Positions 1 to 9,163 are shown, numbered from the stretch's first letter. The stretch: 64,000 nucleotides of DNA from Leptospiraceae bacterium (GCA_025055765.1 JANWWS010000004.1:124001-188000); one strand, 5' to 3'. Translations and numbers: made by a program. Notes: generated from the sequence alone by a model not told the origin.

Positions 1-894
1 CACCCCCTACAATTGCGCCAACGGCGCAAAGAGGCTCTGAGGGAAGCTGACCTTATTTTCTTACTTGGCGTACCTGCCGATTTTCGACTTAATTACGGCG
101 CCCACATAAACCGCAAGGCAGTGCAGGTTAATGTCAATTTAAGTCGAAAAGATCTATACCTAAACAAAGCACCCGATTATGCCTTTGAGGAACATCCTGG
201 AGAATTTTTGCTCCACTTGGGGGAAATAATGGAATCTCCTCTTACAAGAGATACTTGGCTTGAAGTACTGCGCGCAAGAGAAAAGCAGCGCGAAGAAGAA
301 ATAAAAAAAGAAGCCCAGCAAAAGACTAGGTTCCTTAACCCCGTGGCTTTTTTTCTAAAAGCAAAAGATCTCTTCCCAGAAAAGACCATCTTTGTCGCCG
401 ATGGAGGTGATTTTGTCGCAACAGCCTCTTATATCCTTGAGCCGGGGGGTCCCTACTGTTGGCTCGACCCCGGTGTCTTTGGCACCCTTGGCGTTGGGGC
501 AGGTTTTGCCCTTGGGGCTAAGCTTGCCAAGCCAGACCACGAGGTAGTTATCCTCTATGGTGATGGCTCCTGCGCCTATAGCTTACTTGAATTCGATACC
601 TTTGACCGCCACAAAATTCCTATAGCCGCCATTATTGGCAACGACGCGTGTTGGATGCAGATTTACCGAGATCAGGTAGAGATCTTAAAAGACGATGTGG
701 GCTGCATGCTAAAATACTCAGATTATCATGAAGTAGTAAAACCCTTCCATGCCCAAGGCAGCAAGATTGACAAAGAGGGGCAAATAGCTTTAAAAATGGC
801 TGAGCTAAAAAGGGCACTAAAGGCTAGGAAAAGTTATGTTTTAAATGTGCTTTTAGGTAAAAGTGATTTCCGCAAAGGCTCAATTTCCATGTAG
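1..894 (+). CDS. ThDP-dependent 2-hydroxyacyl-CoA lyase-like protein (ILVBL/HACL2 type), 5' truncated
   Basis: The reading frame is open to the left window edge, so only the C-terminal 297 residues are present. The thiamine-diphosphate binding motif GDGSCAYS starts near residue 187 of the visible part and is followed about 25 residues later by the expected Asn (IIGNDA). The blocks WLDPGVFGTLGVG and DFRKGSI at the C-terminus look like the ILVBL/HACL2 branch of the acetolactate-synthase superfamily rather than true IlvB, which this window carries separately at about 24 kb. Family members cleave 2-hydroxyacyl-CoA to formyl-CoA and an aldehyde. The acyl-CoA synthetase only 10 nt downstream supports a role in acyl-CoA or 2-hydroxy fatty acid breakdown. 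The superfamily is certain; the substrate is inferred. Confidence 0.85.
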   Translation, partial: HPLQLRQRRKEALREADLIFLLGVPADFRLNYGAHINRKAVQVNVNLSRKDLYLNKAPDYAFEEHPGEFLLHLGEIMESPLTRDTWLEVLRAREKQREEEIKKEAQQKTRFLNPVAFFLKAKDLFPEKTIFVADGGDFVATASYILEPGGPYCWLDPGVFGTLGVGAGFALGAKLAKPDHEVVILYGDGSCAYSLLEFDTFDRHKIPIAAIIGNDACWMQIYRDQVEILKDDVGCMLKYSDYHEVVKPFHAQGSKIDKEGQIALKMAELKRALKARKSYVLNVLLGKSDFRKGSISM

Positions 895-904
895 AGGAGG
901 AAAC

Positions 905-2614
905 ATGAAGCTTGATCCAAAGAAGTTGCCCCGTCCCTGGCTAAAGTTTTATGATAAGGAGGTCCCTCCAACTCTAGACTATCCTAAGGAAAGTCTACCT
1001 GAGCTTTTCCAAAAAAGCTGCCAAGAAAACGGGCACAAAGTGGCCCTGAAATTTTTAGGCAAAAGCCTAACCTACGCCCAAATCGAGCGCTCGGCCAATG
1101 CTTTTGCCCATTTTTTTTCGAACCGAGGCATCACCAAAAATGACCGAGTGATGCTTATGCTGCCCAATAGCCCGCATTTTGTCATTGCTTACTACGCCTT
1201 GTTAAAGATAGGGGCCATCGTTGTACCTATAAGCCCACTCGATACCCCCGCTGAGGCCAATTATAAGTTTGAAAACTCTGATAGTAAACTATTAGTATAT
1301 CTTGATCTTTTGCATGAGAAGGTGAGTGATATATTGCAAAAATATTCTGCCTTAACTGCCGTAGTGGCGGATGTGGCCGAATTTCTTCCTTTCCCTAAGA
1401 ACATGCTTTTTCGGCTTCGCAAAAAAACCTTAAAAAAACCTCTACCGGATCTCACACGACCAAACACTTTTACCTTTGGCCAGGTTTTGCGCCAATACCT
1501 ACACGAAAACACATTTCCTACAGCATCTATAGATCCCCAAAAGGACCCTGCCGTGATAATCTACACGGGAGGAACAACAGGGGTCTCGAAAGGGGTGGTA
1601 CTCTCCCACTACGCCCTAGTGGTAAATATGACCCAGGCAAAATATTGGGGGCACCTGGAAAAAAGCGATGTGGCTTTAAATGTTCTCCCCTTTTTCCATG
1701 GCTTTGGTTTAAGTATTGGTTTAAACCTCTGCCTTGCCCATGGAGGGAGTATGATACTCATGCCCCGTTGGGATGCTGGCCAAGCCTTGCGTCACTTTGA
1801 AAAAGATGGGGTTACCGTTTTTGCTGGAGTTCCGACTATGTACCTCGATATGCTACACCACAAAAATTTTGCAAAACTTAAAAAAGCAAGGCTCAAGGGC
1901 TGCTATGTGGGAGCTGCTCCTGTGCCCGAAAGTCTCAAAAAAGCTTTTCATGAAAAAACCGGGGGTATCTTAATCGAGGGCTATGGCCTCACCGAAGCGG
2001 TCACTGCCAAATGTGCTAATCCCTACCTTGGACCCAAGAAGGAAAAATCCATTGGAATACCATGGCCTGATACGGTTATGGCCATCGTGGATGATAAAGG
2101 AAATCTGCAAAGAATAGGGAAGGAAGGTGAGATTATTTTACATTCCCCTGATCTCATGATGGGCTACTGGAAAAACCCAGACGCCACCAAGAAGACCATT
2201 CGAGGTGGTTGGCTCTTTACAGGTGATATTGGAAAAATGGACAAGGATGGCTATTTTTACATTGTTGACCGCAAGAAAGATCTTATCATTACGGGTGGGT
2301 ATAATGTCTATCCTGCAGAAGTGGAAGAGGTGCTTTATACCCACCCTGCTGTGAGGGAAGCTGTCGTTATTGGTGTCCCCGATGAGCGGCTAGGCGAGGT
2401 CCCGAAAGCCTTTCTTGTACTAAAAGAAGGCACTAGCGTTACCGAGGAGGAGATCCGAAATTTTTGCAAGCAAAAACTCATCCATTACAAGGTACCCCGC
2501 TATGTTGAGGTACGAGAGAGTTTGCCCAAAAGCCCCATTGGCAAAATCTTGCGCAAGGAGCTCAAAAAGGAACTAGCTACTTCCTCGGTAAAGAAGAAAC
2601 GTACCAGGAGCTAA
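905..2614 (+). CDS. fadD: long-chain fatty acid--CoA ligase (AMP-forming)
   Basis: 569-residue ANL-family adenylating enzyme that activates a carboxylic acid to acyl-AMP and then acyl-CoA in the cytoplasm. The P-loop TGGTTGVSKG lies near residue 220, the YGLTEA motif near 359, the TGDIG...DRKKD hinge near 440 and GGYNVYP just after it; the catalytic Lys is in the GKILRKEL block near the end. The ATG at 905 is chosen because AGAGGAGGAAAC, a nearly perfect ribosome binding site, sits directly upstream; an in-frame start at 863 would run into the preceding gene. It forms an operon with the ThDP lyase upstream, which suggests use of long or branched-chain acids. Substrate length cannot be read from sequence. 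Confidence 0.9.
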   Translation: MKLDPKKLPRPWLKFYDKEVPPTLDYPKESLPELFQKSCQENGHKVALKFLGKSLTYAQIERSANAFAHFFSNRGITKNDRVMLMLPNSPHFVIAYYALLKIGAIVVPISPLDTPAEANYKFENSDSKLLVYLDLLHEKVSDILQKYSALTAVVADVAEFLPFPKNMLFRLRKKTLKKPLPDLTRPNTFTFGQVLRQYLHENTFPTASIDPQKDPAVIIYTGGTTGVSKGVVLSHYALVVNMTQAKYWGHLEKSDVALNVLPFFHGFGLSIGLNLCLAHGGSMILMPRWDAGQALRHFEKDGVTVFAGVPTMYLDMLHHKNFAKLKKARLKGCYVGAAPVPESLKKAFHEKTGGILIEGYGLTEAVTAKCANPYLGPKKEKSIGIPWPDTVMAIVDDKGNLQRIGKEGEIILHSPDLMMGYWKNPDATKKTIRGGWLFTGDIGKMDKDGYFYIVDRKKDLIITGGYNVYPAEVEEVLYTHPAVREAVVIGVPDERLGEVPKAFLVLKEGTSVTEEEIRNFCKQKLIHYKVPRYVEVRESLPKSPIGKILRKELKKELATSSVKKKRTRS

Positions 2615-2653
2615 TCTGCTTGACAACACCGGCTAAAGCCAAAGCAAACGCCA

Positions 2654-3280
2654 ATGGAAAACAGAGGTTATGTGCGCAAGCAAATCTTAATTGATAAAAG
2701 TTTTCAAACCAAATTCATCATTAAAGCCATGGTGCCTTTGATAGTCTTTGTTCTGGCCATCACCATAGGCTTTTTTTGGGGGATTTACTACCTAGAACAA
2801 AACCTAAAGTTCGACAACACATCTGAGCTCATTATGAAAATTAGTGAAGGCTTGGGGACAGATTATAGCTCGGAGAAACTTTTTTCCTCGTTGCGTAACT
2901 TTGGACTCCTCTTTATCTTTGCGCTGGCGCTTCTCATTGGGCTCTACCTCTCCTACATCTTGCTCTTTTTTTCCCATCGAATTGCCGGTCCTATCTACCG
3001 TTTTGACAAAACACTGGGGGAAATCCTCAACGGCAATCTTACGGTTGAGGTTAAGCTACGTGCTGGTGATGAATTCCACAAAACAGCTGCTCAGTTTAAT
3101 GAAATGACGAAAGCTCTGCGCGATCGAGTTCGGCGCATCGACCAACTCAGCCAACATTGCCAAAGTCAAGTAAAAGACATGCTCACAAGTGCGGAAAACA
3201 CAGAAACCCGTGCCAAACTTGAGAAAACTCTGGATCTAATTCAAGGGATACGTGAGGCTCTTGGGCAATTCCAAATTTAA
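2654..3280 (+). CDS. membrane protein with two TM helices and a HAMP domain
   Basis: 208 residues. A basic N-terminus is followed by TM1 (about 22-45), a short periplasmic loop, TM2 (about 86-108) and a HAMP linker (about 108-160, with IAGPIYRFDK and the DEFHKTA block), then a short helical tail of about 45 residues. No kinase, cyclase or methyl-accepting domain follows, so the protein is a HAMP-only membrane module. It could be a degenerate sensor or a partner that couples to another signalling protein. The next gene starts on its stop codon (TAATG), so the two are probably translationally coupled. Topology is supported; function is unknown. Confidence 0.75.
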   Translation: MENRGYVRKQILIDKSFQTKFIIKAMVPLIVFVLAITIGFFWGIYYLEQNLKFDNTSELIMKISEGLGTDYSSEKLFSSLRNFGLLFIFALALLIGLYLSYILLFFSHRIAGPIYRFDKTLGEILNGNLTVEVKLRAGDEFHKTAAQFNEMTKALRDRVRRIDQLSQHCQSQVKDMLTSAENTETRAKLEKTLDLIQGIREALGQFQI

Positions 3281-4008
3281 TGGTAGAGGCTCCTGCTTAC
3301 ACGGCTTTTGCTCCTGTCTATGACTCCGCCATGGCCCAGGTGCCTTACGAAAAGTGGGCCATTTTTATTTACTACCTCTTTTCCCAATTAGGGCTTCGCC
3401 GTGATGAAACAGTGGTCGATCTTGGTTGTGGTACAGGCCGATTAACGGAACTCTTGCGGGAATTCTATCCGCATATCATAGGACTAGATCTCTCTTCAGC
3501 TATGCTAAGAGAAGCCCAGCAACGAAGCTTACATCGCCTGGTCAGGGGCAATATCCAGGCACTCCCCTTTCGGCCCAATTCTCTAGGAGCCGCTCTTGCC
3601 ACCCACGATGTGGTGAATTACCTTGAAAACAACGCAGCTCTACTTGCTCATCTACGCGAGGTTTACCAAGTCCTTAAACCAAAAGGTTACTATCTTTTTG
3701 ACACAAGCACCGAGGAAAATGTATTACGATATTACCACAAAAAGCTTTTCCGTGAATACCATAATGGAACCGAGCTTTTGTGGTATAACGAATACCATGC
3801 AGAGCAAAGACTCATATGCTCACGCCTTACGTTTAGGAATAAAAAGCAGATCTTTTGTGAAGAACACCGCCAATGCATCTTTAGCTTGTCCCAAATACGT
3901 CGCTCTGCTCATTCCGCTGGCTTTCGCGTTATAAAGGAGTTTGCAGATTACTCTTTTCTTAAGCGAAAAAATGCCCGCCTTTATGGTTTTCTTCTACAAA
4001 AAACCTAA
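3280..4008 (+). CDS. class I SAM-dependent methyltransferase
   Basis: 242 residues with the SAM-binding motif I VDLGCGTGRL near residue 46, an acidic LDLS strand-2 end (IIGLDLSSAM) and a THDVVNYL motif IV region, all typical of Methyltransf_11/25 proteins. The C-terminal half (about 150-242) carries an extra beta-rich cap like those in UbiE/glycine-N-methyltransferase relatives. The start overlaps the stop of the HAMP gene (TAATG). Its 3' end overlaps by 4 nt the 3' end of the convergent nuclease gene. The acceptor substrate cannot be determined from the sequence. Confidence 0.8.
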   Translation: MVEAPAYTAFAPVYDSAMAQVPYEKWAIFIYYLFSQLGLRRDETVVDLGCGTGRLTELLREFYPHIIGLDLSSAMLREAQQRSLHRLVRGNIQALPFRPNSLGAALATHDVVNYLENNAALLAHLREVYQVLKPKGYYLFDTSTEENVLRYYHKKLFREYHNGTELLWYNEYHAEQRLICSRLTFRNKKQIFCEEHRQCIFSLSQIRRSAHSAGFRVIKEFADYSFLKRKNARLYGFLLQKT

Positions 4009-5384
4009 AGGTAGTAGGTACTTTCATAACGCGGCAATTCAATCCGCGTGTCTTTAAGAAAAGTTAAGTGTCGAGCAAGATTTTCCCGGGATTCTTCTTC
4101 CCCGTGGTTTAAAAAGAGAATTTTCGGGGGAGCCTCCTCAAAATTTTTAGCCCAGCTTATTAGCCCATTTATATCGGCATGAGCTGAAAAAGAATTAATA
4201 GTCTCAATTTTACTACGCACTGGTATTTCTCGACCAAAGATCTTAATGCGGCTTGAACCATCAATTATCTGCCTCCCAATAGTACCTTCGCTCTGGTAAC
4301 CAACAAAGAGTACATAGTTCCGCCTATCCCAAAGACGATTGTAAAGGTGGTGCAATATCCTACCCCCACTACACATCCCTCCTGCGCTAATAATTACACC
4401 AGGCCCATTAAAATAGTTTAGCCTTTTAGATTCTGCCACGTCCTCAATAAGCCTAATTTTTTTGGACTGCAAGAATTCCAGATAGCCCTCTTTTAAAACA
4501 TGAGGCTGCAGTTCTTCAGGGAACTGCATGTATATAAGGGTAGCTCGACTAGCCATGGGCGAGTCAATAAAAATGGGCAGCTCGGGTATCTTTTTTTCCT
4601 CTATTAAGCGAAAAAAGACATAGAGAATAAGTTGCGTACGACCCACAGCAAAGGATGGAATGATCAGCATGCTTTTTTTCGATACGATATGTTTCACTGC
4701 TGCAATAATCTTAGAGCGGTAATTCTCTCTTTCGTAGGCACGGGAACCATAGGTTGACTCCATAATAACATAGTCCGCAAGGGGGGGCTTTTCCCGCCCA
4801 CGGTGCAAAATTGATTCTTCAGGACCAATATCACCACTAAACAAAATAGTTTTATCATCGACCTTTATTGTAAGGGAAGCTGCTCCTAAGATGTGGCCAA
4901 CCCAATGGTAACGCAGTACCATGCTTTTCACCCGCACATCTTGACCAAAGGGCACTACCTGGAGAAGCTTCAGAGTGTTGTGAACGTCTTCTTCGTTAAA
5001 AAGAGGACCGTCTAAGTCATATTCCTCAATTTTTTTCTTACTTAAAAACCGAAATTCCTCTTCCTGAATACGGGCAGCATCTGGCAAAAGGATGTGCAAA
5101 AGCTCTGCTGTCGCTGGGGTGCAGTAAATTTTCCCCTTAAAGCCCTTTTTTACCAGTAACGGCAAGAGACCGGAGTGATCAATATGGGCATGGGTTAAAA
5201 AGACAGCATCCATAGTACTAGGATCTGTCTCAAGAGGTTCGTAATTTTTTTCTTCTATGTAGCGCGGCCCTTGATAGAGCCCTGCATCCACATATACCCG
5301 GGTATCGTGTGTCTCGACAAGAGTACGAGAGCCTGTCACATAGCCCGTCGCCCCTAAAAACTGCAGCCGAACCTTATTCCTCAC
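4005..5384 (-). CDS. MBL-fold beta-CASP ribonuclease-like protein
   Basis: 459 residues. The metallo-beta-lactamase motif THAHIDH is at residues 64-70, further metal ligands come in the HILGAASL and FSGDIG blocks, and the C-terminal SAHADINGL and NHGEEESR blocks match the beta-CASP/RMMBL region of the CPSF73/Ysh1-type family. Members are zinc-dependent RNA (sometimes DNA) exo/endonucleases. The start is probably the GTG at 5384, as no ATG lies nearby in frame. A sigma70-like promoter sits so close (see 5396-5424) that the leader would be only a few nucleotides. It is transcribed away from ssb and converges on the methyltransferase gene. Confidence 0.85.
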   Translation of the reverse strand: MRNKVRLQFLGATGYVTGSRTLVETHDTRVYVDAGLYQGPRYIEEKNYEPLETDPSTMDAVFLTHAHIDHSGLLPLLVKKGFKGKIYCTPATAELLHILLPDAARIQEEEFRFLSKKKIEEYDLDGPLFNEEDVHNTLKLLQVVPFGQDVRVKSMVLRYHWVGHILGAASLTIKVDDKTILFSGDIGPEESILHRGREKPPLADYVIMESTYGSRAYERENYRSKIIAAVKHIVSKKSMLIIPSFAVGRTQLILYVFFRLIEEKKIPELPIFIDSPMASRATLIYMQFPEELQPHVLKEGYLEFLQSKKIRLIEDVAESKRLNYFNGPGVIISAGGMCSGGRILHHLYNRLWDRRNYVLFVGYQSEGTIGRQIIDGSSRIKIFGREIPVRSKIETINSFSAHADINGLISWAKNFEEAPPKILFLNHGEEESRENLARHLTFLKDTRIELPRYESTYYL

Positions 5385-5395
5385 TCCTGCATTGA

Positions 5396-5424
5396 AAAAT
5401 AATGTAGAGGCTTTTCCTTGTCAA
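5396..5424 (-). promoter_or_regulatory. candidate sigma70-type promoter for the beta-CASP nuclease gene
   Basis: On the minus strand TTGACA (5424-5419) is separated by 17 nt from TATTTT (5401-5396). The -10 box ends only 11 nt before the GTG start, so the predicted 5' leader is about 4-5 nt. Position and spacing are good but this is pattern matching only. Confidence 0.45.
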
Positions 5425-5433
5425 TTAATTGAA

Positions 5434-5452
5434 GGCCGGCCCATAGCCGGCC
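5434..5452 (-). terminator. GC-rich hairpin after ssb, candidate terminator
   Basis: Perfect 7-bp inverted repeat GGCCGGC / GCCGGCC with a 5-nt loop, 7 nt beyond the ssb stop codon on the minus strand. The sequence after it is AT-rich but has no continuous T run, so rho-independent termination would be weak. Confidence 0.4.
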
Positions 5453-5458
5453 CTATCC

Positions 5459-5830
5459 TTACGCTGCCTCAGGGCTTTCGCCGAGGACAGCTTGCCAATT
5501 TTGGGGTGGCTCGCAAACCAAAACACCTCGCATGACAAGGCGGAAGTCAGAGGCCTTTTTACCATCGGCCCTTTGCCAACGGCGCTGGACTAGGTCTCCT
5601 TTTACAATCACCTCCATACCTTTGCGAAGGTTTTTAGCCACATACTCAGCCTGCTTTTCCCAAGCTTCCACCTTCAGAAAACTCACAAGACTACCCTGTG
5701 CATCGGTCTTGTAGCGGCCCAAATAGGCAAGGTCAAAGACCGCAACGGTTTTTCCTGAAGGGGTTGTCTTAAGCTCAGGATCACGCACCAAACGACCCTG
5801 AATTTGCTGCATATGAAAGGGAAGAGCCAT
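5459..5830 (-). CDS. ssb: single-stranded DNA-binding protein
   Basis: 123-residue OB-fold protein. The motifs QGRLVRDPELK, TVAVFDLAY and VSFLKVEAW correspond to the SSB core, which binds ssDNA as a tetramer during replication, recombination and repair. It is short: the acidic flexible tail of E. coli SSB is reduced to a brief Glu/Ala-ending segment without the usual DDDIPF tip, so recruitment of partner proteins may differ. The start at 5830 (MALPF) is preferred over an upstream extension because GTGAGGTAAAT gives a ribosome site. Roughly 200 nt of AT-rich DNA separates it from the divergent lolA-like gene. Confidence 0.85.
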   Translation of the reverse strand: MALPFHMQQIQGRLVRDPELKTTPSGKTVAVFDLAYLGRYKTDAQGSLVSFLKVEAWEKQAEYVAKNLRKGMEVIVKGDLVQRRWQRADGKKASDFRLVMRGVLVCEPPQNWQAVLGESPEAA

Positions 5831-6027
5831 ATTTACCTCACACACAATTTTTTTGGCAAACGCCTTTGCGTATATAAAACCCCAAATTGGCAAAAAATTT
5901 GCAAGATTAAGACAAATAGTTAATAAAATTTATTGCTTTAGAAAATTTTTATAAATTCAGCGACATAACCAGATTTGAGATTACCTTGACAGGCCAATTT
6001 CATCTTTACTTTTGGCAAGGTATAGCT

Positions 6028-6702
6028 ATGCCCAATCGACTACTTCTCCTATCTTTGCCCGCCATGCTATGGGCAAGCGATAGGTTTGTCCATCCAACTG
6101 ATGTGGTTAGGGCAGTTCAACAGAGGTTTCAAAATTTAAAAACCTACAGTGCTAAGTTTTTTATTGAAATTAAAGAGAGCCAGAAAAACAAAGAAAGCTC
6201 TGGTCTCGTCTACTATCAAAAAGGGGGTAAGCTAAACTTTACCTTTCATCAGCCCCCAGGTGATGTCATCGTAAGCGACGGCAAAAAACTCTATGTCTAC
6301 GTAGCTAGATTGAGAGCTCTCGGCATTCAAGACCTGCAGCTCACTAAGGAGGGCAAAAACCTCTATGAAACTGCCTCCCCTGACGGTATGATGCGGCTTT
6401 TTCAAAGATATCATTATCGTTTTCAAAATCCACAGCAACCTGTCACCATAGAGGGAGCCACCTACTATGTGTTGGAATTAAAAGAGAAGGTAGCCTCGGG
6501 AAGTTACGAAAAAATTCTTGTTTATGTAAACCCACAAAGTTACTTAATTGAACGCATGGTCGCTTTCTCTCCCAGTGGGCGGGAAGTACGGCTGCGCTTT
6601 GCAAATATAGAACTGGACCGCGATTTGCCAGCTTCCCTTTTTCAGTTTCAGGCTACAGAGGGAATGAGAGTTGTGGAGAATCCCCTCGCTACAGAGGGTT
6701 AG
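6028..6702 (+). CDS. lolA: LolA-like outer-membrane lipoprotein carrier
   Basis: 224 residues with an N-terminal signal peptide (MPNRLLLLSLPAMLWA, cleavage near ASDRF). The mature part has the LolA pattern: VQQRFQNLKTYSAKF near the N-terminus, then GLVYYQKGGKLNFTF, PPGDVIVSDGKKLYVY and the C-terminal FANIELDRDLPASLFQF block. LolA ferries lipoproteins from the inner to the outer membrane through the periplasm, which implies a diderm cell. The ATG at 6028 is chosen because it begins the signal peptide; the earlier TTG at 5986 would add an implausible N-terminal tail. It leads an operon with rodZ-like and rimO, 8 nt and 1 nt apart. Family assignment is fairly sure. Confidence 0.8.
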   Translation: MPNRLLLLSLPAMLWASDRFVHPTDVVRAVQQRFQNLKTYSAKFFIEIKESQKNKESSGLVYYQKGGKLNFTFHQPPGDVIVSDGKKLYVYVARLRALGIQDLQLTKEGKNLYETASPDGMMRLFQRYHYRFQNPQQPVTIEGATYYVLELKEKVASGSYEKILVYVNPQSYLIERMVAFSPSGREVRLRFANIELDRDLPASLFQFQATEGMRVVENPLATEG

Positions 6703-6710
6703 GAGGGCTT

Positions 6711-7814
6711 ATGCGCGAAACCCCTGGCTCGCTTTTAAGAAAAGCAAGAGAAGAGAAAAAAATAACCTTAAAGCAAGCCTCGGAGGAGACAAGAATAACC
6801 CAACGCCACTTAAGTGCCATAGAAAGTGACAACTACAGTGTATTTCCAGGCGAAACCTACACCTTGGGTTTTTTGCGCAGCTATGCTAGCTATCTTGAAG
6901 TTGACCCTGAAAAGGTAATTCAGCTCTACCGCGGCACGCAGTTAAGTGAGAGTGAAGTTCCCCTGCAAGAGCTGACACGTCCCCCAGTTGCTCTGCGGGA
7001 TTACCTAGATAAGTACCTAAAGCCCTTACTTTTGGGAGCTGTAATATTGCTTTTAGTCGTCACTGCAGCTCTTCTTTTTGACCGGGAAAAAGAGGAAGAA
7101 AAAGTTCCTGAAAATCAAGACTTTGGTCAAATTGAAAGTCTCTTACGCCATTCGGCCAACCTCCCACCCATAGATACAGAAAATATAAAACTGCGCAGCG
7201 GCTTCTCCACAGCCGTTATTGAAACAGGTAAAGGTATCAACTTTTCTGTGGAAAACCAAGAGGTCTATCTTGTTCTCTTGGAGCTAACCTCACCCAAAGA
7301 GGGATCCGCCAAAGCCACCTTTGACTTTTACCCCAACAAGCGCCAAATAATTTTACAGGAGAATGAGCCTTACTTGTTGGAAGATCCCATCCTGCCACGT
7401 AAGATTAAGCTTACCCTAATTGGGGCAACCCCAAATACAGCAAAAGTCCAAATTGAGCTTGAAAACAAAACAGAAGCGGTTATGGAAGAACCTGTACGGA
7501 CAGAGAGAGGAGTAGCCAATCCTGACAATTTCATAATTCGCTTAGAAGCCGTTACTACGGGAGAAAACTTTGTGGAGTTTTTTATAGATGGCAAACCTGC
7601 ACACAGAGGGCAACTAGCCGCGGGGAAAGAAATTTTTTATGAAGCTAACGATAGCATTCAAATGAAAATTGGGGATGCAGGTGCCATTGTCTTGAAAATC
7701 AATGGAAAGATAGAAAACCTAGGCAGAAAAGGTAACACAGCTTGCAAAATCTATCGCAAAGTGCGCGATCCTGTGGAACAAACCAAGTTCCGTGTTGAGG
7801 GTCGGGACTGTTAA
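6711..7814 (+). CDS. RodZ-like helix-turn-helix membrane protein
   Basis: 367 residues. An HTH_25/Xre-type helix-turn-helix covers about 5-70 (LLRKAREEKKITL, TLGFLRSYASYLEV), followed by a linker and one TM helix at about 103-123. The large C-terminal periplasmic part contains a beta-rich domain ending near residue 345. This is the RodZ layout, which links the MreB cytoskeleton to the cell-wall elongation machinery. A good ribosome site (TAGGAGGGCTT) precedes the ATG. The gene sits between lolA-like and rimO and overlaps rimO at TAATG. The C-terminal domain is longer than in enteric RodZ and could have a lineage-specific function. Confidence 0.75.
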   Translation: MRETPGSLLRKAREEKKITLKQASEETRITQRHLSAIESDNYSVFPGETYTLGFLRSYASYLEVDPEKVIQLYRGTQLSESEVPLQELTRPPVALRDYLDKYLKPLLLGAVILLLVVTAALLFDREKEEEKVPENQDFGQIESLLRHSANLPPIDTENIKLRSGFSTAVIETGKGINFSVENQEVYLVLLELTSPKEGSAKATFDFYPNKRQIILQENEPYLLEDPILPRKIKLTLIGATPNTAKVQIELENKTEAVMEEPVRTERGVANPDNFIIRLEAVTTGENFVEFFIDGKPAHRGQLAAGKEIFYEANDSIQMKIGDAGAIVLKINGKIENLGRKGNTACKIYRKVRDPVEQTKFRVEGRDC

Positions 7815-9163
7815 TGGTTAAAGCAAGCGATCTCTCTTTTTACATTGAAACTTTGGGTTGCCCCAAAAATGAAGTAGACTCCCGGCGCATGCGCCATGCT
7901 CTGCTAGAAGCTGGCTTTCGAGAAGCAGCAAAACCACTAGAAGCAGATTTTCTGCTTATCAATAGCTGCTCCTTTATCCGCGAAGCCCAAGAAGAAACGA
8001 TTGAGAAAACCTTCCACGCCCTTTCCTTAAAAGGAAGAAGTCAAAAATTAAAAGTTGGCCTTGTGGGATGTTTTGTAGAACGCTTCCACAAGGAAGTGAG
8101 AGAGGAAATTCCTGAACTTGACTTTCTCTTGGGAACTGGCCGCTACCACGAAATACCATACCTCCTTTCACGAAAGTTTCAAATTAAATTAAGTCCTCAT
8201 GCCGCAGAAAATTTTGCCCTTAAAGCAGTAAAAAACGAAAAACCCTATGCCTTTATTAGGCTCTCCGAAGGATGCAATCGCAAGTGTAGCTTTTGCGTGA
8301 TTCCAAAAATTCGCGGAAAATTTACACCATATAATCTTGAGGAAATTAAAAGACAGTGGAGTGAAGAAAAAGCTCTCCGCCGAGGCCAAGCCATTCGGGA
8401 AGTAGTTCTAGTAAGTCAAGATACCATTAGTCAAAAACTTTATGATATTGAGGCCATTATCGATTACTTCTCGAAAATAGACGAGGTGCACTGGATCCGA
8501 CTTCACTATCTTTTTCCCGATAGACGGGTTTTGGATCTTTTGGAGCTTTTTCCCAAATACCCGAAGCTTGTCTCGTATCTAGATATGCCTATACAACATG
8601 CCAGTGAACGCATTCTAGCACGTATGAAAAGGCCACAAGACATGGGTCTTATTGACGATATTATTTCTCATGCCCGCAAGATGAGACCTAACTTAGAAAT
8701 CCGCACTTCCTTTATTGTAGGCTTTCCCGGTGAAGAAGATAGTGATTTTCAACAACTGTTTCATTTTCTTGAAAAACATAAAATTGAAAAACTCGCTTTA
8801 TTTCGCTATTCCCATGAAACCCATAGTAAAGCTTTCGAACTCTATCGCGACGACATTCCGGAAAAGGTAAAAATAGAGCGCATGAACGAACTCATGCGCT
8901 TTCACGAGCAAATGAGAGAAACGTTACGCCAAAAACTAATAGGAGGCCGTGCGACAATTATAATAGACAGCATAAACAAAAGAGAAGTTCACGGCCGGCG
9001 AGAACAGGATTCTCCTGAAATTGAAGAGACGGTTATACTAGACCGTAGAGAGCTCGGCAAAGAGCTAAGAGTAGGAGACCTCTGCGAGGTGGAAATCACA
9101 GATTTTGTGGGCTTTGACTTTCTAGCAAGTGTACCCAAGAAAGAGACTAGCCATAGCGTCTAA
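7814..9163 (+). CDS. rimO: ribosomal protein S12 methylthiotransferase RimO
   Basis: 449-residue radical SAM methylthiotransferase. The N-terminal UPF0004 domain has the three cluster cysteines in TLGCPKN, NSCSF and GCFVE. The radical SAM CxxxCxxC is at residues 154-161 (EGCNRKCSFC), followed by the RimO-type IPKIRGK. A C-terminal TRAM segment (about 370-440) would bind RNA. RimO adds a methylthio group to Asp of ribosomal protein S12. The spacing and the IPKIRGK block favour RimO over its tRNA-modifying paralogue MiaB. Its 3' end overlaps that of the convergent plsX by 17 nt. Confidence 0.9.
   Translation: MVKASDLSFYIETLGCPKNEVDSRRMRHALLEAGFREAAKPLEADFLLINSCSFIREAQEETIEKTFHALSLKGRSQKLKVGLVGCFVERFHKEVREEIPELDFLLGTGRYHEIPYLLSRKFQIKLSPHAAENFALKAVKNEKPYAFIRLSEGCNRKCSFCVIPKIRGKFTPYNLEEIKRQWSEEKALRRGQAIREVVLVSQDTISQKLYDIEAIIDYFSKIDEVHWIRLHYLFPDRRVLDLLELFPKYPKLVSYLDMPIQHASERILARMKRPQDMGLIDDIISHARKMRPNLEIRTSFIVGFPGEEDSDFQQLFHFLEKHKIEKLALFRYSHETHSKAFELYRDDIPEKVKIERMNELMRFHEQMRETLRQKLIGGRATIIIDSINKREVHGRREQDSPEIEETVILDRRELGKELRVGDLCEVEITDFVGFDFLASVPKKETSHSV

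Noticed and set aside
863-904. Longer start for the acyl-CoA synthetase
   Set aside because: It lies inside the end of the ThDP lyase gene, and the strong AGAGGAGGAAAC site directly precedes the ATG at 905.
5986-6027. TTG start or a TTGACA promoter box upstream of the lolA-like gene
   Set aside because: The signal peptide begins cleanly at the ATG at 6028. TTGACA here has no well-spaced -10 box before that start (spacings of about 15 or 29 nt), so I did not call a promoter.
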